DNA of 64,000 bases, taken from positions 206,516 to 270,515 of the forward strand of contig MLAV02000009.1 of NCBI GenBank assembly GCA_001870995.2. The letters are read 5' to 3'. Every line of letters starts with the position of its first letter. The stretch's first letter is position 1. The notes under the pieces are model-generated. The model did no database searches and was not told where the DNA came from. It saw nothing but the letters and a program-made list of their open reading frames with translations. Position numbers and translations under genes: made by a program. Below are positions 44,930 to 56,735 of this stretch, one piece after another. This stretch comes from Chitinophaga sp. CB10 (lineage in GTDB: Bacteria; Bacteroidota; Bacteroidia; Chitinophagales; Chitinophagaceae).

Positions 44930-45472
44930 ATGAAACCACTCCGCGAATTTGAAATAGCCTTTGTAGGATTAAAACCTGGGGTGCACACATTTCAGTACGA
45001 GGTGGATGAGAGTTTCTTTGAGAACTACGACGGTCCGAGGGACTTTAGTAATTGCAAGGCGACGGTGAATTTGAGTCTTGACAAGAATAGCAGTTTCTTC
45101 CTGTTGAAGTTTGAAATAGGCGGCACTGCCACCGTTACCTGTGACAGGTGCGGGGAGCCGTTTGAACTGCAGCTCTGGGATGATTTCCATCATGTGGTAA
45201 AACTGGTGGACAATCCCGAGGAGATGAACGAATCGGAAGAGGATCCGGATGTATCTTATATTTCGAGGACGGAATCGCACTTAAATGTGGCTGACCTGAT
45301 CTACGAATTTGTACATTTGAGCATTCCGATGCAGCACATTCACCCTGATACTGCCGATGGCAAGAGCGGGTGTAATCCAAAGGTGATTGAAATGCTGGAA
45401 CGTATGAACCAGCAGGCAAAAGAAAACGATAACCCAATCTGGAAAGGGTTGGATAAATTTAAGGACAATTAA
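44930..45472 (+). CDS. YceD/DUF177 protein (23S rRNA accumulation protein family)
   Basis: A 180-residue protein encoded upstream of rpmF, as in most bacteria. DUF177 members are linked to ribosomal RNA accumulation and normally carry CxxC pairs; here VTCDRCGEPF (Cys71, Cys74) is the first, and a further cysteine lies in KSGCNPKV. The acid-rich central part (NPEEMNESEEDPD) is typical. It begins at ATG 44930 rather than the in-frame one at 44900, which lies inside the promoter. It heads a three-gene operon with 12 bp to rpmF. Confidence 0.88.
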   Translation: MKPLREFEIAFVGLKPGVHTFQYEVDESFFENYDGPRDFSNCKATVNLSLDKNSSFFLLKFEIGGTATVTCDRCGEPFELQLWDDFHHVVKLVDNPEEMNESEEDPDVSYISRTESHLNVADLIYEFVHLSIPMQHIHPDTADGKSGCNPKVIEMLERMNQQAKENDNPIWKGLDKFKDN

Positions 45473-45484
45473 AAATTAAATAAA

Positions 45485-45679
45485 ATGCCAAATCCTAAAC
45501 GCAGACATTCTCAGCAAAGATCAGCAAAGAGAAGAACGCATTATAAGGCGGTAGCGGATACATTAAGCACAGACAGCGCAACCGGAGAAGTGCACCTGAG
45601 ACACCGTGCTCATTGGGTAGAAAACAAACTGTACTACAAAGGAAAAGTAGTGTTGGAAAAACAGAGCGCTGCTAAATAA
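45485..45679 (+). CDS. rpmF: Ribosomal protein L32, zinc-free form
   Basis: A 64-residue basic protein of the large ribosomal subunit. The N-terminus MPNPKRRHSQQRSAKRRTHYKA is diagnostic. The four cysteines that bind zinc in many L32 proteins are all absent; the region reads TLSTDSATGEVHLRHRAHW. It lies between yceD and plsX. Confidence 0.93.
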   Translation: MPNPKRRHSQQRSAKRRTHYKAVADTLSTDSATGEVHLRHRAHWVENKLYYKGKVVLEKQSAAK

Positions 45680-45727
45680 GAAATTTTACTAATTTTACCC
45701 GAGCTAACAAGAACAAACTTGAGTTAC

Positions 45728-46678
45728 ATGAGAATCGGGCTTGATATGATGGGTGGCGATTTCGCCCCGTCAGAAGCAGTAAAAGGAGTAAAATTATATT
45801 TAGACACTGTTGCATCTGATGTGCATCTGGTTTTGATCGGAGATGAACAACAACTCGCTCCACTTCTGGCCGAAGCACAGCTGGACCAATCAAAATATTC
45901 AGTTGTTCATTCATCTCAGATCATTGAGATGAATGAACACCCTACCAAGGCACTGAAGGAGAAACCACAATCTTCCATCTCTATTGGTTTCCATCTCTTA
46001 AAGAATGAAAAGGTAGACGCTTTCATCAGCGCCGGTAATACCGGAGCGATGATGGTGGGTACCTATTATTCTATTAAGGCTATTGAAGGTGTGCAACGTC
46101 CTACGATATCGACTCCTATTCCCCGCGAAGACGGCAGTTTCGGACTGCTGCTTGATGTGGGTATCAATGCCGACTGCAAACCAGAAAACCTGGCACAATT
46201 TGCCCTCCTCGGTTCCCTCTATTCCCAGTATATACTGAATAGACCCAACCCCAAGGTTGGCCTCCTGAATATAGGAGAAGAAGAAGGAAAAGGCAATTTG
46301 CTCGCCCAGGCCACTTATCCGCTACTCAAAGAAAGCAAACAAATCAACTTCATCGGTAATGTGGAAGGCCGCGACGTCTTCAGCAACAAAGCAGATGTAA
46401 TCGTTTGCGAAGGCTTTACAGGCAACGTTGTCCTTAAAATGGCCGAATCTTTCTATGATATTGCGCACCGCCGTGGTATCAATGACGAGTACATGAACAA
46501 ATTTGACTTTGAATCATATGGCGGTACCCCCGTACTTGGCGTGTCAAAACCCGTAGTGATCGGACACGGTATCTCCAAAGGCATTGCCTTTAAAAATATG
46601 ATCCTGCTTGCACAGCAGATGTTACAAACCAAACTGTTGGAAAAGATTACTGCCAGCTTTGATCAAACAGAAGCGTAA
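45728..46678 (+). CDS. plsX: Phosphate acyltransferase PlsX
   Basis: It makes acyl-phosphate from acyl-ACP and phosphate, feeding PlsY in phospholipid synthesis. The 316-residue protein starts MRIGLDMMGGDFAPSEAV, has GNTGAMM and the GEEEGKGN block, and ends with the HGISKGIAFKNMI motif region. ATG 45728 is used rather than a TTG three codons upstream. It is the last gene of the yceD-rpmF-plsX operon; the often-linked fabH is not next, because a terminator follows. Confidence 0.95.
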   Translation: MRIGLDMMGGDFAPSEAVKGVKLYLDTVASDVHLVLIGDEQQLAPLLAEAQLDQSKYSVVHSSQIIEMNEHPTKALKEKPQSSISIGFHLLKNEKVDAFISAGNTGAMMVGTYYSIKAIEGVQRPTISTPIPREDGSFGLLLDVGINADCKPENLAQFALLGSLYSQYILNRPNPKVGLLNIGEEEGKGNLLAQATYPLLKESKQINFIGNVEGRDVFSNKADVIVCEGFTGNVVLKMAESFYDIAHRRGINDEYMNKFDFESYGGTPVLGVSKPVVIGHGISKGIAFKNMILLAQQMLQTKLLEKITASFDQTEA

Positions 46679-46696
46679 TCCTGCTAGAACTTATTT

Positions 46697-46728
46697 AAAA
46701 AGCCTTCGCTGCGGCGAAGGCTTTTTTT
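46697..46728 (+). terminator. Terminator of plsX operon
   Basis: AAAAGCCTTCGC pairs with GCGAAGGCTTTT around a short loop, followed by a T run (to 46728). Confidence 0.9.
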
Positions 46729-46877
46729 ATTTACGAGCGGTTTTTATTAAGCGTTTAACGGGCAGGGACTGCATGGCGCGGGTAGCGGGCCATGGCATAA
46801 GGCGGTATAACGGTATAGCCTAAACGTAGCGCTAAAGCGCCTGCAGCACTGAACATCTCCCCCACCCCCCAACAATA

Positions 46878-49800
46878 TTATGCCTCATACAATGGCAGCT
46901 TTACGTAAAATGTAGTGCCTTCGTTCAACTTGGTTTCAAACCAGATTTCACCCCGCATCTGTTCTACGATATTCTTGCACATCGCCAATCCGAGGCCGGT
47001 GCCGGAGGATTTGGTTGTGAAGTTGGGGACAAAAATTTTGGATTGGACTTCCGGGGAGATGCCAGCGCCGTTGTCGGCCACGCTGACGATTACGAAACGG
47101 TCTTCCGTTGTCTGGAATCGGACCAGCACACGCCCTTCCCTACCTTCCGGGATGGCCTGGATGGCATTTTGCAGGAGGTTGGTAAAGAGGCGGTTCATCT
47201 GTGTTTTATCTGCATATACGTAGAAATCCTTCGGCGGGTCCTGGTAGATGACGGTGCAGTGATCGTGGCTCTGGTAAAGGCCTGTGAGCGAATGAATCAC
47301 TTCGTTGACCTGCACCACTTCATTGGAAGGCTCACCGATACGGGCAAACGCAGAGAAGTCCGACGCGATGTTGGCCAGGTGCTCGATCTGCTCTACCAGC
47401 GTATTGGCCACGTTGCGGGACATCTCTTTCACATTCGGCCTGTCCTCCGCGATGGCGCGCTGCAGGTATTGGATGCTCAGCTTCATCGGGGTAAGCGGGT
47501 TCTTGATTTCGTGGGCCACCTGCCTGGCCATTTCCCTCCAGGCGCCTTCACGCTCGCTCTTGGCGAGGCGTGCAGCGCTGACTTCCAGTTTTCTTACCAT
47601 CTTGTTATACTCTTTCACCAATGCGCCGATTTCATCGTCCTTGTCCCAGTCGATTTCATCGTTGCGCTGGCCGAGGTTGACGTGGCGCAGCTTTTCCGTT
47701 ACCAGCGAGAAGGAGCGGGTAATGGAATTGGTGATCAGCAGGGCGATGATACCAGCGATGAGGAAGATGAACGCGTTGAAGGTAATGAGGGCCACGAGGA
47801 AACTGGAAATCTGTTGTTTCAGCTCCGTTTGAGTGGCGAAGTAAGGCACGTTGAGGTAAGCGAATACTTCCCCGGTATCGTTGCGCAGGGGCACGTAGCC
47901 GGAGAGGAAGGCCATGGTACCTATTTGTTCGTATTGTATGAACTGGATCAGCTGCTGGTTATAGAGCTGGTAATAGCCCAGGGGATTCATTTTGCGGGAG
48001 ATCAGGCCCTTTTCCACCATGAGCGGCTGCGTGGTGATTTGCAGGTTACCGTCCCGGTCATAGACGTTGAGGTCCATTGCGCGATCGTCCGCAATATTGG
48101 CCAGGGAATTACTCAGCTGCACGAGCAAATGCGAGTCGTATATATCGCCTACCTGGTCATGCGTCTGCTGGTTGTCGAATACCTTTTCCACATCGCCGGC
48201 CACCTCTCCCATGGCTTTGCTCAGCTTTTCCTTGTTCTGCACTTCCGAGCGGTAGATGAAGAATTTGATCGTGGTTAAACCGAGGATGATGAAGGAGAAC
48301 ACGACAATGAAAATGATGGTGCCGTGGACTTTGCGGCGGATGCTGATCTTCACCAGGGTGCGGAGGTTGCCCAGGCGCATGCGGGCTTTGATCAGCAGGT
48401 CGAATATCTTGTAGATGACGATAATCAGCAGGAAGAGGCAGAACATGCAGGCAAACAACGCGATGAATTCTACGAAGGACCTTGCTTCTTTTACCACCAG
48501 CACCACTTTATCAGGGCCGGCTTTATACACCAGCTGGGAGTGCCCTCGCTCCCACCGCAGGGATACGTCCGACGCGGGGAGGTCGCTCGCATAGAGGCGG
48601 ATGGGGAAAGGAAAATCGTTGAAGTTGCTGACGAGGATGCCTTTATCGTAAATGGCATATGAATACGCCGAAGCGTTTTCCCGGGCGGCTTCGGAGACTT
48701 CCCCGTCTACGAGCAGCTCGGGGTAGATCCTGTCGGACGCGGAAACCTTTGGCGTGATGACGTAAAGGAGCCACCCGATGCCGGTATGATCTGCCGGGTT
48801 GAAAAATTCCTTTTTCCCGATATAGCTGTATTGTTTGAAACTCTTTTCGTAGTAGTACAAGTCGTTCCCGCCCTGCAATACCGGCGCGGCTTCCGGATCG
48901 TACAGCAACCGGCGCTGGAAGGAAATAAGGGAGATGGTATCCGACGCGTAGATGGGATCGCCGTTTTCATCGTAGGGGTAAAACGTGATATTGAACCGGC
49001 TGAGGTAGCCCTGGAAATATTTCTGTTGCAGGTCATTTTCCAGTTCGGACTTATGCGGCACGGATTCCCGGTGGGCGAAGAAGCTTTGCAGGTATTCGTC
49101 GCGCTCCATTTTTTTACCTACATCGTTGAGGAGGATTTCCAGGTAGGGGTCCTTCTGCTTGGAGAGGTTTTTGGCGACGCTCAGGCGGGTGGTCACTTCC
49201 TTCTGGTTGTTATAGTACACGATGGTGCCGGAGGTCGTGACGGTGAGCAGGAAGAGCCAGAACAGGAAAGGCACTGTGGCGACGGTGCTTTCGAACCGGT
49301 CGGCAATGAAGTCGAGCAGGACGATATAGAGCAGCAGCCAAATCACCATGGTAAAGGTGAAGGGCAGGTCCGGGTTATCCAGCCGGAACAATATCCAGAT
49401 GATGCCTACGGCTGCCAGCCAGATATATTTGGTACGGTAGCGGAAGTTCGTGAGTTCGTTGAGCAGGTAGTTGATGATCTGCGAAAAGAACAGGAAGCTG
49501 AACGAGATGAAACCCAGTACGACAAAGCCGATGACGCTGTATTCGTTCAGGCTGAAGAAGTTTGTTACATCGAAGGAGATGCGGGAGTCGATAACAAGGC
49601 TCTGGATGAGGTCTGCCAGGAATTGCTCCACGATGTAGAGTACGAGGCTGGCTACGATGATGACCAGGCTTTGCATCCAGCGTTTTTTGATAACTGGCGG
49701 GTTGATGGTTTTCACGTGTTCGCGGAAGAACACGATGAGCCAGAAGACGAGGATGACGTTGATGGCGAGGTCGCCCAGGGAGCGGAAAATTTCGTCCTTG

Positions 49801-50687
49801 GCGTAGATGCTCGGGTCGAATATATTGAGGCTACGCATGTTGAACGGGAACGTATATACGTAGCTGAGTATCCGGAGGCCGAACACTACTGCGAACAGCA
49901 CCAGGAAGGCGTAGAGCGGGTTTGAATTTTTTGCCAGCAGGGTTGCAAAGAGGTTCAGGAATATGAGTACGCAGATGCTGCCGAGTACCCGGAAGATAAC
50001 GCTGAAGAGGTTGGGCGGCCTGCTGTGGAAGGTTTTGTTATAGTCGAGATAAAAGAGGGTTTTACTGCTGCCGTTGACTACGGGCAGGACTACATGCTCG
50101 TTGGACATGTAGTTATGCGGGAAGATATGTATCTGGTATTCCGGGCCCAGGGCCGGTTTATCGAAGAAGTGGTTGACGAGGTAATGGTTTTGCAGGGAAT
50201 ATTCCATCCGCACGGGGATGAGGGCCACCATGCGGCGGGAATGGCCTTCCGGGGCGCGCACTCTCCTGACGACGACGTCGTAGTAACCGTTTTTGAGTTT
50301 GAGGAAATACTCGCCCGGCCGCCAGTTTGCGGGCAGGTCGTCCAGCTGGACGAGGCTGGTACTCCAGAAGGCCAGCCATGGGCCTTCGGCGGCGGAGGAG
50401 TCGTACGCGAACACGTGGTAATCGCGTTTACTGAGTTTTTCCACCGACTTCTCGGTGTACGACCTGTTGAAGAGGGCGTTGACGGCGGCGGTATCCAGCA
50501 GGAATTCATTGAAATCCTTTTCCCTTTCGTGGATACTTTTTTCCAGGCTGTGCTGCACTCCCTGCGGGGAGGAGTAGTAGGACCAGTAGTTGCTGAAGAG
50601 GAAGGCGAAGGTGAACAGCCATGCCGCCACGATCAGCAGGTAGCCGTGCCGCAGGAAGAATAGGCGTATTTCTTTAGCGTCGATCAA
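46878..50687 (-). CDS. Large NtrY-like sensor histidine kinase
   Basis: A 1269-residue membrane kinase. The N-terminal helix is followed by an extracytoplasmic region (about 35-215), a block of membrane helices (about 225-500), and a second large sensory region (510-740). A further helix (about 745-768), another helix pair flanking a sensor (785-985) and a HAMP-like linker (ITRSFSLVTEKLRHVNLGQRNDEIDW) follow. The kinase core has His1059 in ARQVAHEIKNPLTPMK, the N box NLLQNAIQA, and the G boxes SVADNGAGI and SGTGLGLAM. The HEIKNPLTP form is typical of NtrY/AtoS kinases that work with sigma-54 activators, but no such regulator is nearby. It is cotranscribed with mazG (17 bp). Confidence 0.9.
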   Translation of the reverse strand: MIDAKEIRLFFLRHGYLLIVAAWLFTFAFLFSNYWSYYSSPQGVQHSLEKSIHEREKDFNEFLLDTAAVNALFNRSYTEKSVEKLSKRDYHVFAYDSSAAEGPWLAFWSTSLVQLDDLPANWRPGEYFLKLKNGYYDVVVRRVRAPEGHSRRMVALIPVRMEYSLQNHYLVNHFFDKPALGPEYQIHIFPHNYMSNEHVVLPVVNGSSKTLFYLDYNKTFHSRPPNLFSVIFRVLGSICVLIFLNLFATLLAKNSNPLYAFLVLFAVVFGLRILSYVYTFPFNMRSLNIFDPSIYAKDEIFRSLGDLAINVILVFWLIVFFREHVKTINPPVIKKRWMQSLVIIVASLVLYIVEQFLADLIQSLVIDSRISFDVTNFFSLNEYSVIGFVVLGFISFSFLFFSQIINYLLNELTNFRYRTKYIWLAAVGIIWILFRLDNPDLPFTFTMVIWLLLYIVLLDFIADRFESTVATVPFLFWLFLLTVTTSGTIVYYNNQKEVTTRLSVAKNLSKQKDPYLEILLNDVGKKMERDEYLQSFFAHRESVPHKSELENDLQQKYFQGYLSRFNITFYPYDENGDPIYASDTISLISFQRRLLYDPEAAPVLQGGNDLYYYEKSFKQYSYIGKKEFFNPADHTGIGWLLYVITPKVSASDRIYPELLVDGEVSEAARENASAYSYAIYDKGILVSNFNDFPFPIRLYASDLPASDVSLRWERGHSQLVYKAGPDKVVLVVKEARSFVEFIALFACMFCLFLLIIVIYKIFDLLIKARMRLGNLRTLVKISIRRKVHGTIIFIVVFSFIILGLTTIKFFIYRSEVQNKEKLSKAMGEVAGDVEKVFDNQQTHDQVGDIYDSHLLVQLSNSLANIADDRAMDLNVYDRDGNLQITTQPLMVEKGLISRKMNPLGYYQLYNQQLIQFIQYEQIGTMAFLSGYVPLRNDTGEVFAYLNVPYFATQTELKQQISSFLVALITFNAFIFLIAGIIALLITNSITRSFSLVTEKLRHVNLGQRNDEIDWDKDDEIGALVKEYNKMVRKLEVSAARLAKSEREGAWREMARQVAHEIKNPLTPMKLSIQYLQRAIAEDRPNVKEMSRNVANTLVEQIEHLANIASDFSAFARIGEPSNEVVQVNEVIHSLTGLYQSHDHCTVIYQDPPKDFYVYADKTQMNRLFTNLLQNAIQAIPEGREGRVLVRFQTTEDRFVIVSVADNGAGISPEVQSKIFVPNFTTKSSGTGLGLAMCKNIVEQMRGEIWFETKLNEGTTFYVKLPLYEA

Positions 50688-50704
50688 TGGGAGTATAGTT
50701 TGGC

Positions 50705-51475
50705 TTATGCTTTTTCCTGCGCTTTGATTTCATTCCAGAGCGCATCCATTTCCGTCAGGGACATATCATTGAGTTGCCTGCCCTGTTGCAGGGCCAGCGT
50801 TTCCATTTCCTGGAAGCGGCGCTGGAACTTCTTATTGGTGCGTTCCAGGGCGTTTTCAGCATCCACATTCAGGAAGCGGGCGTAGTTGACCAGGGAGAAC
50901 ATTACATCCCCGAATTCGGCCTCTATATGGTCCTGGTTAGCTGTTTGAATGGCTTCTTCCAGTTCGGAGAGTTCTTCTTTTATTTTATCCATTACCTGGC
51001 CGTTGTTTTCCCATTCAAAGCCGGTTTGTTTGGCTTTTTCCTGGATACGCATGGCTTTTACCAGTGCCGGCAGGGCTTTGGGCACTCCGCCGAGGACGGA
51101 TTTTTTGCCCTCTTTGAGTTTCAGTTTCTCCCAGTTCTGTTTTACTTCTTCTTCATCCTGCACTTTCACATCGCCGTAGATGTGCGGGTGGCGGTGGATG
51201 AGTTTTTCGCAGACGCCGTTGATGACGTCGTTGATATCGAATTTATTTTGTTCCGCACCGATTTTAGCATAGAAGACCATGTGGAGCATGATATCTCCCA
51301 GTTCTTCCCGGATGGCCTGCCAGTTTTCGTCTGTAATGGCGTCCGCGAGTTCATAGGTTTCTTCTATGGTCAGCTGCCGGAGGGTTTGGATCGTTTGTTT
51401 TTTATCCCAGGGGCATTTTTCCCGCAGATCGTCCATTATTTTTAAAAGTCTGTCGAAAGTAGCGTTGTTTTCCAT
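50705..51475 (-). CDS. mazG: Nucleoside triphosphate pyrophosphohydrolase MazG
   Basis: It hydrolyses (d)NTPs to monophosphates and pyrophosphate, cleaning nucleotide pools. The 256-residue protein has two tandem MazG domains: the first with CPWDKKQT, EETYELADAI and EELGDIMLHMVF; the second with EELSELEEAI and EFGDVMFSLVNYARF. The EExxE...ExxD metal site is intact in both. It precedes the NtrY-like kinase gene on the same strand. Confidence 0.95.
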   Translation of the reverse strand: MENNATFDRLLKIMDDLREKCPWDKKQTIQTLRQLTIEETYELADAITDENWQAIREELGDIMLHMVFYAKIGAEQNKFDINDVINGVCEKLIHRHPHIYGDVKVQDEEEVKQNWEKLKLKEGKKSVLGGVPKALPALVKAMRIQEKAKQTGFEWENNGQVMDKIKEELSELEEAIQTANQDHIEAEFGDVMFSLVNYARFLNVDAENALERTNKKFQRRFQEMETLALQQGRQLNDMSLTEMDALWNEIKAQEKA

Positions 51476-51557
51476 ATGCCGTAAAAGTAGTTAAAAATGT
51501 GCATCAGGGAGGGCTGAGACAGCAATATCCATGCTAAAAACTGTTAATTTCTTTTTC

Positions 51558-51587
51558 TTGGGAAAAAGGCCATTTTAATTACATTTG
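51558..51587 (+). promoter_or_regulatory. Promoter of tex
   Basis: TTG (51558-51560) and TACATTTG (51580-51587) are spaced by 19 bp. The leader to the ATG at 51674 is about 80 nt. Confidence 0.65.
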
Positions 51588-51673
51588 CGAGCTACAAATA
51601 AGCGATCGTTTTTTTTGCTACGGCGAACTGACAAGTACCTGTAGTATTGAAATACATCCCAAAATGAATTAAC

Positions 51674-53923
<2,250 letters not shown>

Positions 53924-53938
53924 TGGCAGATTTATAAT

Positions 53939-53985
53939 AAAAAGCCCCCTTTTCCGGCATTTTCAGGGAAAAGGGGGCTTTTTGT
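53939..53985. terminator. Bidirectional terminator between tex and a lipoprotein gene
   Basis: A long stem (AAAAAGCCCCCTTTTCC with its inverted copy, 53939-53955 and about 53968-53984) has T runs on both strands. Confidence 0.9.
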
Positions 53986-53996
53986 TTGCCATGCGT

Positions 53997-54551
53997 TCAG
54001 GGGCGGAGGCTTTTGAATTTGGATATCCAGGCGCGCAGTTGTTTAGGGTAATGGGTATCCCCTCTTTCGCTGAAGATGCGGAGTTTATGATCGACGGCGA
54101 GGCCGACGTAGATGATATCATCCTCCATATCGACGGCGATGGCGGCGGCTTCGGCATCCCGTTCGCCGGGTTCGTAGCCTTCATCGAAGAGGACGTTGTT
54201 GTCGATTTCCAGCGGCGGGGTGACTTTAAAGCGTTCGAGGAAGTCCTGCTGGTTTTTGGGGCCGAGCAGTTTTGCCAGCCGGGATTTGAGCGGTTCTTTA
54301 TTGAGCAGGTCTGCATCTTCCGGGTAGCGGCCATCCAGGGTGGCGAAGGTGGTCCAGGAGCTGACGATTTCCGCATGGATGGTATCCGTGGCGGTTTTCA
54401 TGGTGTCCATTTCCGGTGGGGTGAGGTCATCCGCGAGGAGGATGGCCCGTTCCTGTTGCACGCGGCTGTTACAGGCGGGTTGGGTTACGAGTCCGCCGAG
54501 GCATATGGCTAAAAGCAGGAGCCTGGCGGGTAAAGGATGTGCGTTTTGCAT
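53997..54551 (-). CDS. Hypothetical lipoprotein
   Basis: A 184-residue protein with a lipoprotein-like signal (LLLLAICLGGLVTQPAC, Cys27). The rest has no recognisable domain. TLDGRYPEDADLLNKEPLKSRLAKLLG is helical, and the C-terminal half (AAAIAVDMEDDIIYVGLAVDHKLRIFSERG) has beta-strand character. It is the last gene of a DUF3667-enoyl-CoA hydratase-lipoprotein run on the minus strand, 94 bp after the hydratase. Confidence 0.6.
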   Translation of the reverse strand: MQNAHPLPARLLLLAICLGGLVTQPACNSRVQQERAILLADDLTPPEMDTMKTATDTIHAEIVSSWTTFATLDGRYPEDADLLNKEPLKSRLAKLLGPKNQQDFLERFKVTPPLEIDNNVLFDEGYEPGERDAEAAAIAVDMEDDIIYVGLAVDHKLRIFSERGDTHYPKQLRAWISKFKSLRP

Positions 54552-54645
54552 AAGTTAACAGTTTCCAGTGTCAAAACAGGCACCACCATCCGGTTTGACA
54601 AGGTCTAGTGGGTTAACAACTCAAATAATAAAAAGTTTAATAATA

Positions 54646-55425
54646 TCAGCGGCCTTTAAAATCGGGCGTGCGTTTTTCCATGAAAGCCTGCATTCCTTCC
54701 TTCTGGTCTTCGGAGGCGAAGAGGAGGTAGAAGTTTTTTCTTTCGAAGTGCAGCCCTTCTTCGAGGGTGGAATCGAAAGCTTTAAGTACGGCTTCTTTGG
54801 CCATTTTGATGGCGATGGGGCTCATGGAGGCTACTTCTGCGGCGAGTTTGATGGCTTCGCTGAGGAAGAGTTCCGTGGGCACGACGCGGTTGATGAGGCC
54901 GGCTTTATGCGCTTCGTGGGCGGTGATGAAGCGGCCGGTGAGCACCATTTCCATGGCGAGGGCTTTACCAACGGCGCGGGTGAGGCGTTGGGTGCCGCCG
55001 GCGCCGGGGATGACCCCGAGTTTTATTTCCGGCTGACCGAAGCGGGCGGTTTCGCTGGCAACGATCATATCGCAGAGCATCGTGAGTTCGCAGCCGCCGC
55101 CGAGGGCGAACCCGCTGACTGCGGCGATGATGGGTTTCTTAATTTTTTTGATGGTATCCCAGGTGCTGAACTGGTCGATATTATACATATCGATGGCGGT
55201 TTTACCGGCCATTTGTTTGATATCGGCGCCGGCGGCGAAAGCTTTTTCGTTGCCGGAGAGGACGATGGCGCGCACCTGGTCGTCCGCATCGAGGGCTTTC
55301 AGCGCGTCCCGGAGTTCGCCCATCAGTTCGAGGTTAAGGGCGTTCAGCTCTTTGGGCCTGTTCAGCTGGATGTGGGCCACAAAGGGGGCCACTTGATGGT
55401 GTATGATAATGAATTGAGGTTGCAT
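54646..55425 (-). CDS. Enoyl-CoA hydratase (crotonase family)
   Basis: A 259-residue enzyme that adds water to trans-2-enoyl-CoA in fatty-acid or amino-acid breakdown. The oxyanion-hole blocks AFAAGADIKQM and VSGFALGGGCELTMLCD (with the first catalytic Glu in GGCE) are present, followed by FGQPEIKLGVIPGAGGTQRL with the second Glu. The ATG at 55425 gives the family-typical start; the open frame runs further to 55527. It starts 8 bp after the DUF3667 gene stop. Confidence 0.93.
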   Translation of the reverse strand: MQPQFIIIHHQVAPFVAHIQLNRPKELNALNLELMGELRDALKALDADDQVRAIVLSGNEKAFAAGADIKQMAGKTAIDMYNIDQFSTWDTIKKIKKPIIAAVSGFALGGGCELTMLCDMIVASETARFGQPEIKLGVIPGAGGTQRLTRAVGKALAMEMVLTGRFITAHEAHKAGLINRVVPTELFLSEAIKLAAEVASMSPIAIKMAKEAVLKAFDSTLEEGLHFERKNFYLLFASEDQKEGMQAFMEKRTPDFKGR

Positions 55426-55433
55426 TCGTAAAC

Positions 55434-56597
55434 TTACAAAATTAATCCAATAAGGACTGCCATCACGAATACCATTACCATGAATACCATTATGACATAG
55501 CTTATCCAGAGCAGGGAGGCTTTCCATATGGTGCGGAGCCAGGACTGGCCGTAGTTATTGTAGAGCGCAATGACGAGGTACCCGAAGGTAACCCAGTTGG
55601 CCCATGACAGCGCTTTAGCGGACGGGAATACGGACATGATGAGTACTGCCAGCAGGTAGAGGATAAACACAAATGAATGGAAGTGCAGTGCGAAGATGGC
55701 AAAATCCGCGTACACCCATTTTTTCTGTTTACGGTACATCCACTTCATGAGGAGCGCTGCCAGCGGCAGGAGCAGGAACATGATTTTAGGCGCATTATGC
55801 TGGAAGTATTCCCACATGACGGCTTTTACGGCCGGCGCGTTGGGGAGGCGGCCCCCGATATAGTCGGTGAAGAAGAGCATGCGCCTCTTCAGGTTTGCGT
55901 AAACCTTGCTGTCGCGTTTATCCGGCGGCAGCTGGGCCTGGTAATCATCGTATTCTTTTGTTTTGGTGCCTTCCAGGGAGATATCCAGCTCGCCGTGCCC
56001 GTGTTCTTCCGCTGCTTCAGCGGGTTTATGGGTAGTTGCCGGCGTATCGGGATGGTTATTGATTTCGGCATGGGCCGTGGACTCGTGTGGTTTGGACGCT
56101 GTATCTTTTGCGTGCGAGTCGGTACTATCTCCATACAAATAATAACTAGTATCTACTACTGGCGCAGCATGGTAGCGATAACCGGTGACAGTATCGCCGG
56201 GGGCTATCACGACCAGTTCCTTTGGCTTCTTATCGCGGGGGCGGTCTGAATCTACGACAAAGAATTTCTTATTCCAGTCTTTGGACAGGAAGCCGAAAGC
56301 CGTGAAGAAGAACACGAAGGAGATGAAGACGTAGAGTTTGATCGGGTTTACGTAGCGCACTCTCCTGCCGGCCATGTATTCCCTGGTAAGGAATCCCGGG
56401 CGGATGACCAGGTATTTGAGTGTGATCAGCAGCTGGCTGTCGTAATGAAAAATATCGGCGATAAAGTGTTTCACCAGGTGGCCGAAAGTTTCGTGCTGTA
56501 CGGTATTTTCCTGGCCGCAATGGGAGCAGAATCTTTCAGGCACTTCGTATCCGCAGTTCAGACAGTGTTTGTCTTCGCGCAAGGGTTGAGTTCTCAC
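55434..56597 (-). CDS. DUF3667 membrane protein
   Basis: A 387-residue protein. An N-terminal zinc-ribbon-like motif (HCLNCGYEVPERFCSHCGQEN, two CxxC pairs) precedes the DUF3667 core HLVKHFIADIFHYDSQLLIT and GFLTREYMAGRRVRYVNPIKLYVFISF. A hydrophilic Thr/His/Asp-rich insert (130-230) separates it from four C-terminal membrane helices (about 270-385). The family is widespread in Bacteroidota without a known role. It is first in the run with the enoyl-CoA hydratase, although this may be chance grouping. Confidence 0.85.
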   Translation of the reverse strand: MRTQPLREDKHCLNCGYEVPERFCSHCGQENTVQHETFGHLVKHFIADIFHYDSQLLITLKYLVIRPGFLTREYMAGRRVRYVNPIKLYVFISFVFFFTAFGFLSKDWNKKFFVVDSDRPRDKKPKELVVIAPGDTVTGYRYHAAPVVDTSYYLYGDSTDSHAKDTASKPHESTAHAEINNHPDTPATTHKPAEAAEEHGHGELDISLEGTKTKEYDDYQAQLPPDKRDSKVYANLKRRMLFFTDYIGGRLPNAPAVKAVMWEYFQHNAPKIMFLLLPLAALLMKWMYRKQKKWVYADFAIFALHFHSFVFILYLLAVLIMSVFPSAKALSWANWVTFGYLVIALYNNYGQSWLRTIWKASLLWISYVIMVFMVMVFVMAVLIGLIL

Positions 56598-56735
56598 AAA
56601 CGATTTAGATTATTGGCGTGCTAAAGATATAAAATTAATTGGCATATGGTCAAGGGGAGTGGAAAATCAAACATCTGAAAAATTTTAAATTGAATTTTAC
56701 GTTTAATTTGCAAACGCAAACGTAGCAACCTATTC

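Noticed and set aside
48786..49925. 379-codon open frame antisense to the NtrY-like kinase
   Set aside because: Extremely Glu/Val/Asp-rich shadow, no motifs, fully inside a well-supported gene.
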